Shown: piece after piece, positions 22,347 to 36,167 of the stretch
Layout of the letters: each line of letters starts with the position of its first letter
How positions within the stretch are numbered: position 1 is the first letter of the stretch
Source: Bombus terrestris
Lineage: Eukaryota; Arthropoda; Insecta; Hymenoptera; Apidae
Direction of reading: 5' to 3'
Length of the DNA stretch: 64,000 nucleotides
Assembly: GCF_910591885.1 (NCBI RefSeq)
Contig: NC_063275.1
Coordinates: 5,816,501-5,880,500 of the forward strand
The notes under the pieces: generated by a model
Seen by the model: only the letters and a program-made list of their open reading frames with translations
Database searches by the model: none
Told to the model about the DNA's origin: nothing
Translations under genes and position numbers: made by a program

Positions 22347-22825
22347 ATGTAGCATGAAAATTGTAATCGTTGCTTGCTCGCAGCGTGCGCTCGTAAAAAT
22401 CTAGTCCTACCTCACAACCGATCCGGCTCGCTCGCAAATTTGAAGTAAATCGCCTCCATATCGAAGGACGAACGCAGGTGGGATTGGTTTTAGGTTAGGC
22501 TATAGTTTTTCGAGCGAGCGCAGCGAGCGAGCAATGCGTATACGTGCGTCACAAACCAATTGATTAGCACGTAGGTACACAGAAATAATTGCACCTGCCC
22601 GAGGAGCCGGAAGCTTTTATCGAATTGCTCACTGAGAAAAGTTTACATGTTATCAATAGTTTTACACAAAGAGTAATAGTTCGACGAAGTAAAGTGCAAC
22701 GTGAGTACCAGTATCGCTGAGAAAACTTGGAAATAACCGGAACTAAATGTAAGGAAATATAAAGTATATGTATAACCAGGAAGTTGAAACTAATGAAAAT
22801 ATATGTTAGGAACTATGAAGTATGT
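22347..22825 (+). repeat. Chimeric monomer, D head with C-type tail
   Basis: D marks persist through CCTGCCCGAGG (about 22,605). From about 22,660 it has C marks (CAATAGTTTTAC, GAAGTAAAGTGC, CCAGTATCG, ACCGGAACTAAATG, TATAACCAGG). It has a private ACTGAGAAAAG that breaks the conserved dyad. It leads to a third D head. Confidence 0.8.
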
Positions 22826-23304
22826 GTGTAGCATGAAAATTGTAATCGTTGCTTGCTCGCAGCGTGCGCTCGTAAAAATCTAGTCCCACCTCACAACCGA
22901 TCCGGCTCGCTCGCAAATTTGAAGTAAATCGCCTCCATATCGAAGGACGAACGCAGGTGGGATTCGTTTTAGGTTAGGCTATAGTTTTTCGAGCGAGCGC
23001 AGCGAGCGAGCAATGCGTATACGTGCGTCACAAACCAATTGATTAGCACGTAGGTACACAGAAATATTTGCACCTGCCCGAGGAGCCGGAAGCTTTTATC
23101 GAATTGCTCACTGAGCAAAGTTTACATGTTATCAATTGTTTTACACAAAGAGTAATAGTTCGGCGAAGTGCAGTGCAACGTGAGTACCAATATCGCTGAG
23201 AAAACTTGGAAATAACAGGAAATATATGTAAGGAAATATAAAGTATATGTATGACCAGGAAGTTGAATCTAATGAAAATATATGTTAGGAATTATAAAGA
23301 ATGT

Positions 23305-23778
23305 GTGTAGCATAGAATTGTAATCGTTGCTCGCTCCGCTCGCTCATAAAAAGATCGTCCAACCTCACAACCGATCCGGCACGTTCGCAAATTTGAAGTG
23401 AATTGCCTCCTTACCGAAAAACGAACGAAAGAGGGATTGGTTTTAGGTTAGGCTATAGTTTTTCGAGCGAGCGCAGCGAGCGAGCAATGCGTAAACGTGC
23501 GTCACAAACCAATTGATTGGCACGAAGGTACATAGAAATATTTGCACCTGCCCGAGGAGCCGGAAGCTTTTATCGAATTGCTCACTGAGCAAAGTTTACA
23601 TGTTATCAATTGTTTTACACAAAGAGTAATAGTTCGGCGAAGTGCAGTGCAACGTGAGTACCAATATCGCTGAGAAAACTTGGAAATAACAGGAAATATA
23701 TGTAAGGAAATATAAAGTATATGTATGACCAGGAAGTTGAATCTAATGAAAATATATGTTAGGAATTATAAAGAATGT
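23305..23778 (+). repeat. Chimeric monomer, C head with D-type tail
   Basis: C head and middle (GGCACGAAGG), then from CACCTGCCCG onward D marks (CAATTGTTTTAC, TTCGGCGAAGTGC, ACAGGAAATATATG, TATGACCAGG). The D exit sequence then correctly calls another C head at 23,779. It is the reciprocal type of product to the D/C chimera at 22347. Confidence 0.8.
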
Positions 23779-24252
23779 GTGTAGCATAGAATTGTAATCG
23801 TTGCTCGCTCCGCTCGCTCATAAAAAGATCGTCTAACCTCACAACCGATCCGGCACGTTCGCAAATTTGAAGTGAATTGCCTCCTTACCGAAAAACGAAC
23901 GAAAGAGGGATTGGTTTTAGGTTAGGCTATAGTTTTTCGAGCGAGCGCAGCGAGCGAGCAATGCGTAAACGTGCGTCACAAACCAATTGATTGGCACGAA
24001 GGTACATAGAAATATTTGCACCAGCCCGAGGAGCCGGAAGCTTTTATCGAATTGCTCACTGAGCAAAGTTTACATGTTATCAATAGTTTTACACAAAGAG
24101 TAATAGTTCGACGAAGTAAAGTGCAACGTGAGTACCAGTATCGCTGAGAAAACTTGGAAATAACCGGAACTAAATGTAAGGAAATATAAAGTATATGTAT
24201 AACCAGGAAGTTGAAACTAATGAAAATATATGTTAGGAACTATGAAGTATGT

Positions 24253-24731
24253 GTGTAGCATGAAAATTGTAATCGTTGCATGCTCGCAGCGTGCGCTCGT
24301 AAAAATCTAGTCCTACCTCACAACCGATCCGGCTCGCTCGCAAATTTGAAGTAAATCGCCTCCATATCGAAGGACGAACGAAAGAGGGATTGGTTTTAGG
24401 TTAGGCTATAGTTTTTCGAGCGAGCGCAGCGAGCGAGCAATGCGTAAACGTGCGTCACAAACCAATTGATTGGCACGAAGGTACATAGAAATATTTGCAC
24501 CAGCCCGAGGAGCCGGAAGATTTTATCGAATTGCTCACTGAGCAAAGTTTACATGTTATCAATAGTTTTACACAAAGAGTAATAGTTCGACGAAGTAAAG
24601 TGCAACGTGAGTACCAGTATCGCTGAGAAAACTTGGAAATAACCGGAACTAAATGTAAGGAAATATAAAGTATATGTATAACCAGGAAGTTGAAACTAAT
24701 GAAAATATATGTTAGGAACTATGAAGTATGT
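24253..24731 (+). repeat. Chimeric monomer, D head switching to C within the foldback
   Basis: D through CATATCGAAGGACGAACG, then AAAGAGGGATTGG as in C, so the switch lies at about 24,370-24,380 at the inner edge of the right foldback arm. The rest is C with GGAAGATTTTATC. The next monomer is again D (24732), where the perfect dimer run begins. Confidence 0.8.
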
Positions 24732-27116
24732 GTGTAGCATGAAAATTGTAATCGTTGCTTGCTCGCAGCGTGCGCTCGTAAAAATCTAGTCCTACCTCAC
24801 AACCGATCCGGCTCGCTCGCAAATTTGAAGTAAATCGCCCCCATATCGATGGACGAACGCAGGTGGGATTGGTTTTAGGTTAGGCTATAGTTTTTCGAGC
24901 GAGCGCAGCGAGCGAGCAATGCGTATACGTGCGTCACAAACCAATTGATTAGCACGTAGGTACACAGAAATAATTGCACCTGCCCGAGGAGCCGGAAGAT
25001 TTTATCGAATTGCTCACTGAGCAAAGTTTACATGTTATCAATTGTTTTACACAAAGAGTAATAGTTCGGCGAAGTGCAGTGCAACGTGAGTACCAATATC
25101 GCTGAGAAAACTTGGAAACAACAGGAAATATATGTAAGGAAATATAAAGTATATGTATGACCAGGAAGTTGAATCTAATGAAAATATATGTTAGGAATTA
25201 TAAAGAATGTGTGTAGCATAAAATTGTAATCGTTGCTCGCTCCGCTCGCTCATAAAAAGATCGTCCAACCTCACAACCGATCCGGCACGTTCGCAAATTT
25301 GAAGTGAATTGCCTCCTTACCGAAAAACGATCGAAAGAGGGATTGGTTTTAGGTTAGGCTATAGTTTTTCGAGCGAGCGCAGCGAGCGAGCAATGCGTAA
25401 ACGTGCGTCACAAACCAATTGATTGGCACGAAGGTACATAGAAATATTTGCACCAGCCCGAGGAGCCGGAAGCTTTTATCGAATTGCTCACTGAGCAAAG
25501 TTTACATGTTATCAATAGTTTTACACAAAGAGTAATAGTTCGACGAAGTAAAGTGCAACGTGAGTACCAGTATCGCTGAGAAAACTTGGAAATAACCGGA
25601 ACTAAATGTAAGGAAATATAAAGTATATGTATAACCAGGAAGTTGAAACTAATGAAAATATATGTTAGGAACTATGAAGTATGTGTGTAGCATGAAAATT
25701 GTAATCGTTGCTTGCTCGCAGCGTGCGCTCGTAAAAATCTAGTCCTACCTCACAACCGATCCGGCTCGCTCGCAAATTTGAAGTAAATCGCCTCCATATC
25801 GAAGGACGAACGCAGGTGGGATTGGTTTTAGGTTAGGCTATAGTTTTTCGAGCGAGCGCAGCGAGCGAGCAATGCGTATACGTGCGTCACAAACCAATTG
25901 ATTAGCACGTAGGTACACAGAAATAATTGCACCTGCCCGAGGAGCCGGAAGCTTTTATCGAATTGCTCACTGAGCAAAGTTTACATGTCATCAATTGTTT
26001 TACACAAAGAGTAATAGTTCGGCGAAGTGCAGTGCAACGTGAGTACCAATATCGCTGAGAAATCTTGGAAATAACAGGAAATATATGTAAGGAAATATAA
26101 AGTATATGTATGACCAGGAAGTTGAATCTAATGAAAATATATGTTAGGAATTATAAAGAATGTGTGTAGCATAAAATTGTAATCGTTGCTCGCTCCGCTC
26201 GCTCATAAAAAGATCGTCCAACCTCACAACCGATCCGGCACGTTCGCAAATTTGAAGTGAATTGCCTCCTTACCGAAAAACGAACGAAAGAGGGATTGGT
26301 TTTAGGTTAGGCTATAGTTTTTCGAGCGAGCGCAGCGAGCGAGCAATGCGTAAACGTGCGTCACAAACCAATTGATTGGCACGAAGGTACATAGAAATAT
26401 TTGCACCAGCCCGAGGAGCCGGAAGCTTTTATCGAATTGCTCACTGAGCAAAGTTTACATGTTATCAATAGTTTTACACAAAGAGTAATAGATCGACGAA
26501 GTAAAGTGCAACGTGAGTACCAGTATCGCTGAGAAAACTTGGAAATAACCGGAACTAAATGTAAGGAAATATAAAGTATATGTATAACCAGGAAGTTGAA
26601 ACTAATGAAAATATATGTTAGGAACTATGAAGTATGTGTGTAGCATGAAAATTGTAATCGTTGCTTGCTCGCAGCGTGCGCTCGTAAAAATCTAGTCCTA
26701 CCTCACAACCGATCCGGCTCGCTCGCAAATTTGAAGTAAATCGCCTCCATATCGAAGGACGAACGCAGGTGGGATTGGTTTTAGGTTAGGCTATAGTTTT
26801 TCGAGCGAGCGCAGCGAGCGAGCAATGCGTATACGTGCGTCACAAACCAATTGATTAGCACGTAGGTACACAGAAATAATTGCACCTGCCCGAGGAGCCG
26901 GAAGCTTTTATCGAATTGCTCACTGAGCAAAGTTTACATGTTATCAATTGTTTTACACAAAGAGTAATAGTTCGGCGAAGTGCTGTGCAACGTGAGTACC
27001 AATATCGCTGAGAAAACTTGGAAATAACAGGAAATATATGTAAGGAAATATAAAGTATATGTATGACCAGGAAGTTGAATCTAATGAAAATATATGTTAG
27101 GAATTATAAAGAATGT

Positions 27117-29496
27117 GTGTAGCATAAAATTGTAATCGTTGCTCGCTCCGCTCGCTCATAAAAAGATCGTCCAACCTCACAACCGATCCGGCACGTTCGC
27201 AAATTTGAAGTGAATTGCCTCCTTACCGAAAAACGAACGAAAGAGGGATTGGTTTTAGGTTAGGCTATAGTTTTTCGAGCGAGCGCAGCGAGCGAGCATT
27301 GCGTAAACGTGCGTCACAAACCAATTGATTGGCACGAAGGTACATAGAAATATTTGCACCAGCCCGAGGAGCCGGAAGCTTTTATCGAATTGCTCACTGA
27401 GCAAAGTTTACATGTTATCAATAGTTTTACACAAAGAGTAATAGTTCGACGAAGTAAAGTGCAACGTGAGTACCAGTATCGCTGAGAAAACTTGGAAATA
27501 ACCGGAACTAAATGTAAGGAAATATAAAGTATATGTATAACCAGGAAGTTGAAACTAATGAAAATATATGTTAGGAACTATGAAGTATGTGTGTAGCATG
27601 AAAATTGTAATCGTTGCTTGCTCGCATCGTGCGCTCGTAAAAATCTAGTCCTACCTCACAACCGATCCGGCACGCTCGCAAATTTGAAGTAAATCGCCTC
27701 CATATCGAAGGACGAACGCAGGTGGGATTGGTTTTAGGTTAGGCTACAGTTTTTCGAGCGAGCGCAGCGAGCGAGCAATGCGTATACGTGCGTCACAAAC
27801 CAATTGATTAGCACGTAGGTACACAGAAATAATTGCACCTGCCCGAGGAGCCGGAAGCTTTTATCGAATTGCTCACTGAGCAAAGTTTACATGTTATCAA
27901 TTGTTTTACACAAAGAGTAATAGTTCGGCGAAGTGCAGTGCAACGTGAGTACCAATATCGCTGAGAAAACTTGGAAATAACAGGAAATATATGTAAGGAA
28001 ATATAAAGTATATGTATGACCAGGAAGTTGAATCTAATGAAAATATATGTTAGGAATTATAAAGAATGTGTGTAGCATAAAATTGTAATCGTTGCTCGCT
28101 CCGCTCGCTCATAAAAAGATCGTCCAACCTCACAACCGATCCGGCACGTTCGCAAATTTGAAGTGAATTGCCTCCTTACCGAAAAACGAACGAAAGAGGG
28201 ATTGGTTTTAGGTTAGGCTATAGTTTTTCGAGCGAGCGCAGCGAGCGAGCAATGCGTAAACGTGCGTCACAAACCAATTGATTGGCACGAAGGTACATAG
28301 AAATATTTGCACCAGCCCGAGGAGCCGGAAGCTTTTATCGAATTGCTCACTGAGCAAAGTTTACATGTTATCAATAGTTTTACACAAAGAGTAATAGTTC
28401 GACGAAGTAAAGTGCAACGTGAGTACCAGTATCGCTGAGAAAACTTGGAAATAACCGGAACTAAATGTAAGGAAATATAAAGTATATGTATAACCAGGAA
28501 GTTGAAACTAATGAAAATATATGTTAGGAACTATGAAGTATGTGTGTAGCATGAAAATTGTAATCGTTGCTTGCTCGCAGCGTGCGCTCGTAAAAATCTA
28601 GTCCTACCTCACAACCGATCCGGCTCGCTCGCAAATTTGAAGTAAATCGCCCCCATATCGAAGGACGAACGCAGGTGGGATTGGTTTTAGGTTAGGCTAT
28701 AGTTTTTCGAGCGAGCGCAGCGAGCGAGCAATGCGTATACGTGCGTCACAAACCAATTGATTAGCACGTAGGTACACAGAAATAATTGCACCTGCCCGAG
28801 GAGCCGGAAGCTTTTATCGAATTGCTCACTGAGCAAAGTTTACATGTTATCAATTGTTTTACACAAAGAGTAATAGTTCGGCGAAGTGCTGTGCAACGTG
28901 AGTACCAATATCGCTGAGAAAACTTGGAAATAACAGGAAATATATGTAAGGAAATATAAAGCATATGTATGACCAGGAAGTTGAATCTAATGAAAATATA
29001 TGTTAGGAATTATAAAGAATGTGTGTAGCATAAAATTGTAATCGTTGCTCGCTCCGCTCGCTCATAAAAAGATCGTCCAACCTCACAACCGATCCGGCAC
29101 GTTCGCAAATTTGAAGTGAATTGCCTCCTTACCGAAAAACGAACGAAAGAGGAATTGGTTTTAGGTTAGGCTATAGTTTTTCGAGCGAGCGCAGCGAGCG
29201 AGCAATGCGTAAACGTGCGTCACAAACCAATTGATTGGCACGAAGGTACATAGAAATATTTGCACCAGCCCGAGGAGCCGGAAGCTTTTATCGAATTGCT
29301 CACTGAGCAAAGTTTACATGTTATCAATAGTTTTACACAAAGAGTAATAGTTCGACGAAGTAAAGTGCAACGTGAGTACCAGTATCGCTGAGAAAACTTG
29401 GAAATAACCGGAACTAAATGTAAGGAAATATAAAGTATATGTATAACCAGGAAGTTGAAACTAATGAAAATATATGTTAGGAACTATGAAGTATGT
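27117..29496 (+). repeat. 2.4-kb duplicated block, second copy (partner 19489-21867)
   Basis: Same five monomers within the perfect dimer run. Differences from copy one include CCCCCATATC in place of CCTCCATATC at the 28544 unit. The block links the transition zone to the HOR domain. Confidence 0.8.
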
Positions 29497-31402
29497 GTGT
29501 AGCATGAAAATTGTAATCGTTGCTTGCTCGCAGCGTGCGCTCGTAAAAATCTAGTCCTACCTCACAACCGATCCGGCTCGCTCGCAAATTTGAAGTAAAT
29601 CGCCTCCATATCGAAGGACGAACGCAGGTGGGATTGGTTTTAGGTTAGGCTATAGTTTTTCGAGCGAGCGCAGCGAGCGAGCAATGCGTATACGTGCGTC
29701 ACAAACCAATTGATTAGCACGTAGGTACACAGAAATAATTGCACCTGCCCGAGGAGCCGGAAGCTTTTATCGAATTGCTCACTGAGCAAAGTTTACATGT
29801 CATCAATTGTTTTACACAAAGAGTAATAGTTCGACGAAGTGCAGTGCAACGTGAGTACCAATATCGCTGAGAAATCTTGGAAATAACAGGAAATATATGT
29901 AAGGAAATATAAAGTATATGTATGACCAGGAAGTTGAATCTAATGAAAATATATGTTAGGAATTATAAAGAATGTGTGTAGCATAAAATTGTAATCGTTG
30001 CTCGCTCCGCTCGCTCATAAAAAGATCGTCCAACCTCACAACCGATCCGGCACGTTCGCAAATTTGAAGTGAATTGCCTCCTTACCGAAAAACGAACGAA
30101 AGAGGGATTGGTTTTAGGTTAGGCTATAGTTTTTCGAGCGAGCGCAGCGAGCGAGCAATGCGTAAACGTGCGTCACAAACCAATTGATTGGCACGAAGGT
30201 ACATAGAAATATTTGCACCAGCCCGAGGAGCCGGAAGCTTTTATCGAATTGCTCACTGAGCAAAGTTTACATGTTATCAATAGTTTTACACAAAGAGTAA
30301 TAGTTCGACGAAGTAAAGTGCAACGTGAGTACCAGTATCGCTGAGAAAACTTGGAAATAACCGGAACTAAATGTAAGGAAATATAAAGTATATGTATAAC
30401 CAGGAAGTTGAAACTAATGAAAATATATGTTAGGAACTATGAAGTATGTGTGTAGCATGAAAATTGTAATCGTTGCTTGCTCGCAGCGTGCGCTCGTAAA
30501 AATCTAGTCCTACCTCACAACCGATCCGGCTCGCTCGCAAATTTGAAGTAAATCGCCCCCATATCGAAGGACGAACGCAGGTGGGATTGGTTTTAGGTTA
30601 GGCTATAGTTTTTCGAGCGAGCGCAGCGAGCGAGCAATGCGTATACGTGCGTCACAAACCAATTGATTAGCACGTAGGTACACAGAAATAATTGCACCTG
30701 CCCGAGGAGCCGGAAGCTTTTATCGAATTGCTCACTGAGCAAAGTTTACATGTTATCAATTGTTTTACACAAAGAGTAATAGTTCGGCGAAGTGCTGTGC
30801 AACGTGAGTACCAATATCGCTGAGAAAACTTGGAAATAACAGGAAATATATGTAAGGAAATATAAAGTATATGTATGACCAGGAAGTTGAATCTAATGAA
30901 AATATATGTTAGGAATTATAAAGAATGTGTGTAGCATAAAATTGTAATCGTTGCTCGCTCCGCTCGCTCATAAAAAGATCGTCCAACCTCACAACCGATC
31001 CGGCACGTTCGCAAATTTGAAGTGAATTGCCTCCTTACCGAAAAACGAACGAAAGAGGGATTGGTTTTAGGTTAGGCTATAGTTTTTCGAGCGAGCGCAG
31101 CGAGCGAGCAATGCGTAAACGTGCGTCACAAACCAATTGATTGGCACGAAGGTACATAGAAATATTTGCACCAGCCCGAGGAGCCGGAAGCTTTTATCGA
31201 ATTGCTCACTGAGCAAAGTTTACATGTTATCAATAGTTTTACACAAAGAGTAATAGTTCGACGAAGTAAAGTGCAACGTGAGTACCAGTATCGCTGAGAA
31301 AACTTGGAAATAACCGGAACTAAATGTAAGGAAATATAAAGTATATGTATAACCAGGAAGTTGAAACTAATGAAAATATATGTTAGGAACTATGAAGTAT
31401 GT

Positions 31403-33308
31403 GTGTAGCATGAAAATTGTAATCGTTGCTTGCTCGCAGCGTGCGCTCGTAAAAATCTATTCCTACCTCACAACCGATCCGGCTCGCTCGCAAATTTGAA
31501 GTAAATCGCCTCCATATCGAAGGACGAACGCAGGTGGGATTGGTTTTAGGTTAGGCTATAGTTTTTCGAGCGAGCGCAGCGAGCGATCAATGCGTATACG
31601 TGCGTCACAAACCAATTGATTAGCACGTAGGTACACAGAAATAATTGCACCTGCCCGAGGAGCCGGAAGCTTTTATCGAATTGCTCACTGAGCAAAGTTT
31701 ACATGTTATCAATTGTTTTACACAAAGAGTAATAGTTCGGCGAAGTGCTGTGCAACGTGAGTACCAATATCGCTGAGAAAACTTGGAAATAACAGGAAAT
31801 ATATGTAAGGAAATATAAAGTATATGTATGACCAGGAAGTTGAATCTAATGAAAATATATGTTAGGAATTATAAAGAATGTGTGTAGCATAAAATTGTAA
31901 TCGTTGCTCGCTCCGCTCGCTCATAAAAAGATCGTCCAACCTCACAACCGATCCGGCACGTTCGCAAATTTGAAGTGAATTGCCTCCTTACCGAAAAACG
32001 AACGAAAGAGGGATTGGTTTTAGGTTAGGCTATAGTTTTTCGAGCGAGCGCAGCGAGCGAGCAATGCGTAAACGTGCGTCACAAACCAATTGATTGGCAC
32101 GAAGGTACATAGAAATATTTGCACCAGCCCGAGGAGCCGGAAGCTTTTATCGAATTGCTCACTGAGCAAAGTTTACATGTTATCAATAGTTTTACACAAA
32201 GAGTAATAGTTCGACGAAGTAAAGTGCAACGTGAGTACCAGTATCGCTGAGAAAACTTGGAAATAACCGGAACTAAATGTAAGGAAATATAAAGTATATG
32301 TATAACCAGGAAGTTGAAACTAATGAAAATATATGTTAGGAACTATGAAGTATGTGTGTAGCATGAAAATTGTAATCGTTGCTTGCTCGCAGCGTGCGCT
32401 CGTAAAAATCTAGTCCTACCTCACAACCGATCCGGCACGCTCGCAAATTTGAAGTAAATCGCCTCCATATCGAAGGACGAACGCAGGTGGGATTGGTTTT
32501 AGGTTAGGCTACAGTTTTTCGAGCGAGCGCAGCGAGCGAGCAATGCGTATACGTGCGTCACAAACCAATTGATTAGCACGTAGGTACACAGAAATAATTG
32601 CACCTGCCCGAGGAGCCGGAAGCTTTTATCGAATTGCTCACTGAGCAAAGTTTACATGTTATCAATTGTTTTACACAAAGAGTAATAGTTCGGCGAAGTG
32701 CAGTGCAACGTGAGTACCAATATCGCTGAGAAAACTTGGAAATAACAGGAAATATATGTAAGGAAATATAAAGTATATGTATGACCAGGAAGTTGAATCT
32801 AATGAAAATATATGTTAGGAATTATAAAGAATGTGTGTAGCATAAAATTGTAATCGTTGCTCGCTCCGCTCGCTCATAAAAAGATCGTCCAACCTCACAA
32901 CCGATCCGGCACGTTCGCAAATTTGAAGTGAATTGCCTCCTTACCGAAAAACGAACGAAAGAGGAATTGGTTTTAGGTTAGGCTATAGTTTTTCGAGCGA
33001 GCGCAGCGAGCGAGCAATGCGTAAACGTGCGTCACAAACCAATTGATTGGCACGAAGGTACATAGAAATATTTGCACCAGCCCGAGGAGCCGGAAGCTTT
33101 TATCGAATTGCTCACTGAGCAATGTTTACATGTTATCAATAGTTTTACACAAAGAGTAATAGTTCGACGAAGTAAAGTGCAACGTGAGTACCAGTATCGC
33201 TGAGAAAACTTGGAAATAACCGGAACTAAATGTAAGGAAATATAAAGTATATGTATAACCAGGAAGTTGAAACTAATGAAAATATATGTTAGGAACTATG
33301 AAGTATGT
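31403..33308 (+). repeat. 1,906-bp four-monomer unit with partner head at 33309
   Basis: The D monomers at 31403 and 33309 share AATCTATTCCTACC and AGCGATCAATGCG, seen nowhere else, exactly 1,906 bp (two dimers) apart. They differ at GTTATCAATTG/GTCATCAATTG. This indicates a local two-dimer step of amplification. Confidence 0.75.
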
Positions 33309-36167
33309 GTGTAGCATGAAAATTGTAATCGTTGCTTGCTCGCAGCGTGCGCTCGTAAAAATCTATTCCTACCTCACAACCGATCCGGCTCGCTCGCAAA
33401 TTTGAAGTAAATCGCCTCCATATCGAAGGACGAACGCAGGTGGGATTGGTTTTAGGTTAGGCTATAGTTTTTCGAGCGAGCGCAGCGAGCGATCAATGCG
33501 TATACGTGCGTCACAAACCAATTGATTAGCACGTAGGTACACAGAAATAATTGCACCTGCCCGAGGAGCCGGAAGCTTTTATCGAATTGCTCACTGAGCA
33601 AAGTTTACATGTCATCAATTGTTTTACACAAAGAGTAATAGTTCGGCGAAGTGCTGTGCAACGTGAGTACCAATATCGCTGAGAAAACTTGGAAATAACA
33701 GGAAATATATGTAAGGAAATATAAAGTATATGTATGACCAGGAAGTTGAATCTAATGAAAATATATGTTAGGAATTATAAAGAATGTGTGTAGCATAAAA
33801 TTGTAATCGTTGCTCGCTCCGCTCGCTCATAAAAAGATCGTCCAACCTCACAACCGATCCGGCACGTTCGCAAATTTGAAGTGAATTGCCTCCTTACCGA
33901 AAAACGAACGAAAGAGGGATTGGTTTTAGGTTAGGCTATAGTTTTTCGAGCGAGCGCAGCGAGCGAGCAATGCGTAAACGTGCGTCACAAACCAATTGAT
34001 TGGCACGAAGGTACATAGAAATATTTGCACCAGCCCGAGGAGCCGGAAGCTTTTATCGAATTGCTCACTGAGCAAAGTTTACATGTTATCAATAGTTTTA
34101 CACAAAGAGTAATAGTTCGACGAAGTAAAGTGCAACGTGAGTACCAGTATCGCTGAGAAAACTTGGAAATAACCGGTACTAAATGTAAGGAAATATAAAG
34201 TATATGTATAACCAGGAAGTTGAAACTAATGAAAATATATGTTAGGAACTATGAAGTATGTGTGTAGCATGAAAATTGTAATCGTTGCTTGCTCGCAGCG
34301 TGCGCTCGTAAAAATCTAGTCCTACCTCACAACCGATCCGGCTCGCTCGCAAATTTGAAGTAAATCGCCTCCATATCGAAGGACGAACGCAGGTGGGATT
34401 GGTTTTAGGTTAGGCTATAGTTTTTCGAGCGAGCGCAGCGAGCGAGCAATGCGTATACGTGCGTCACAAACCAATTGATTAGCACGTAGGTACACAGAAA
34501 TAATTGCACCTGCCCGAGGAGCCGGAAGCTTTTATCGAATTGCTCACTGAGCAAAGTTTACATGTTATCAATTGTTTTACACAAAGAGTAATAGTTCGGC
34601 GAAGTGCTGTGCAACGTGAGTACCAATATCGCTGAGAAAACTTGGAAATAACAGGAAATATATGTAAGGAAATATAAAGTATATGTATGACCAGGAAGTT
34701 GAATCTAATGAAAATATATGTTAGGAATTATAAAGAATGTGTGTAGCATAAAATTGTAATCGTTGCTCGCTCCGCTCGCTCATAAAAAGATCGTCCAACT
34801 TCACAACCGATCCGGCACGTTCGCAAATTTGAAGTGAATTGCCTCCTTACCGAAAAACGAACGAAAGAGGGATTGGTTTTAGGTTAGGCTATAGTTTTTC
34901 GAGCGAGCGCAGCGAGCGAGCGATGCGTAAACGTGCGTCACAAACCAATTGATTGGCACGAAGGTATATAGAAATATTTGCACCAGCCCGAGGAGCCGGA
35001 AGCTTTTATCGAATTGCTCACTGAGCAAAGTTTACTTGTTATCAATAGTTTTACACAAAGAGTAATAGTTCGACGAAGTAAAGTGCAACGTGAGTACCAG
35101 TATCGCTGAGAAAACTTGGAAATAACCGGAACTAAATGTAAGGAAATATAAAGTATATGTATAACCAGGAAGTTGAAACTAATGAAAATATATGTTAGGA
35201 ACTATGAAGTATGTGTGTAGCATGAAAATTGTAATCGTTGCTTGCTCGCAGCGTGCGCTCGTAAAAATCTAGTCCTACCTCACAACCGATCCGGCTCGCT
35301 CGCAAATTTGAAGTAAATCGCCTCCATATCGAAGGACGAACGCAGGTGGGATTGGTTTTAGGTTAGGCTACAGTTTTTCGAGCGAGCGCAGCGAGCGAGC
35401 AATGCGTATACGTGCGTCACAAACCAATTGATTAGCACGTAGGTACACAGAAATAATTGCACCTGCCCGAGGAGCCGGAAGCTTTTATCGAATTGCTCAC
35501 TGAGCAAAGTTTACATGTTATCAATTGTTTTACACAAAGAGTAATAGTTCGGCGAAGTGCAGTGCAACGTTAGTACCAATATCGCTGAGAAAACTTGGAA
35601 ATAACAGGAAATATATGTAAGGAAATATAAAGTATATGTATGACCAGGAAGTTGAATCTAATGAAAATATATGTTAGGAATTATAAAGAATGTGTGTAGC
35701 ATAAAATTGTAATCGTTGCTCGCTCCGCTCGCTCATAAAAAGATCGTCCAACCTCACAACCGATCCGGCACGTTCGCAAATTTGAAGTGAATTGCCTCCT
35801 TACCGAAAAACGAACGAAAGAGGAATTGGTTTTAGGTTAGGCTATAGTTTTTCGAGCGAGCGCAGCGAGCGAGCAATGCGTAAACGTGCGTCACAAACCA
35901 ATTGATTGGCACGAAGGTACATAGAAATATTTGCACCAGCCCGAGGAGCCGGAAGCTTTTATCGAATTGCTCACTGAGCAAAGTTTACATGTTATCAATA
36001 GTTTTACACAAAGAGTAATAGTTCGACGAAGTAAAGTGCAACGTGAGTACCAGTATCGCTGAGAAAACTTGGAAATAACCGGAACTAAATGTAAGGAAAT
36101 ATAAAGTATATGTATAACCAGGAAGTTGAAACTAATGAAAATATATGTTAGGAACTATGAAGTATGT

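Larger units (their letters stand above)
19016..24731 (+). repeat. Transition zone: first D monomers and several chimeras
   Basis: Starts and types: 19016 D, 19489 C, 19962 D, 20441 C, 20915 D, 21394 C, 21868 D/A, 22347 D/C, 22826 D, 23305 C/D, 23779 C, 24253 D/C. D+C dimers begin, but alternation fails between 21,868 and 24,731, where three D heads are adjacent and then two C heads. The first D (19016) is 473 bp because its tail lost six bases (AAATATTATGTATG). The C at 19489 lost one G (CCCGAGAGCC). Confidence 0.85.
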
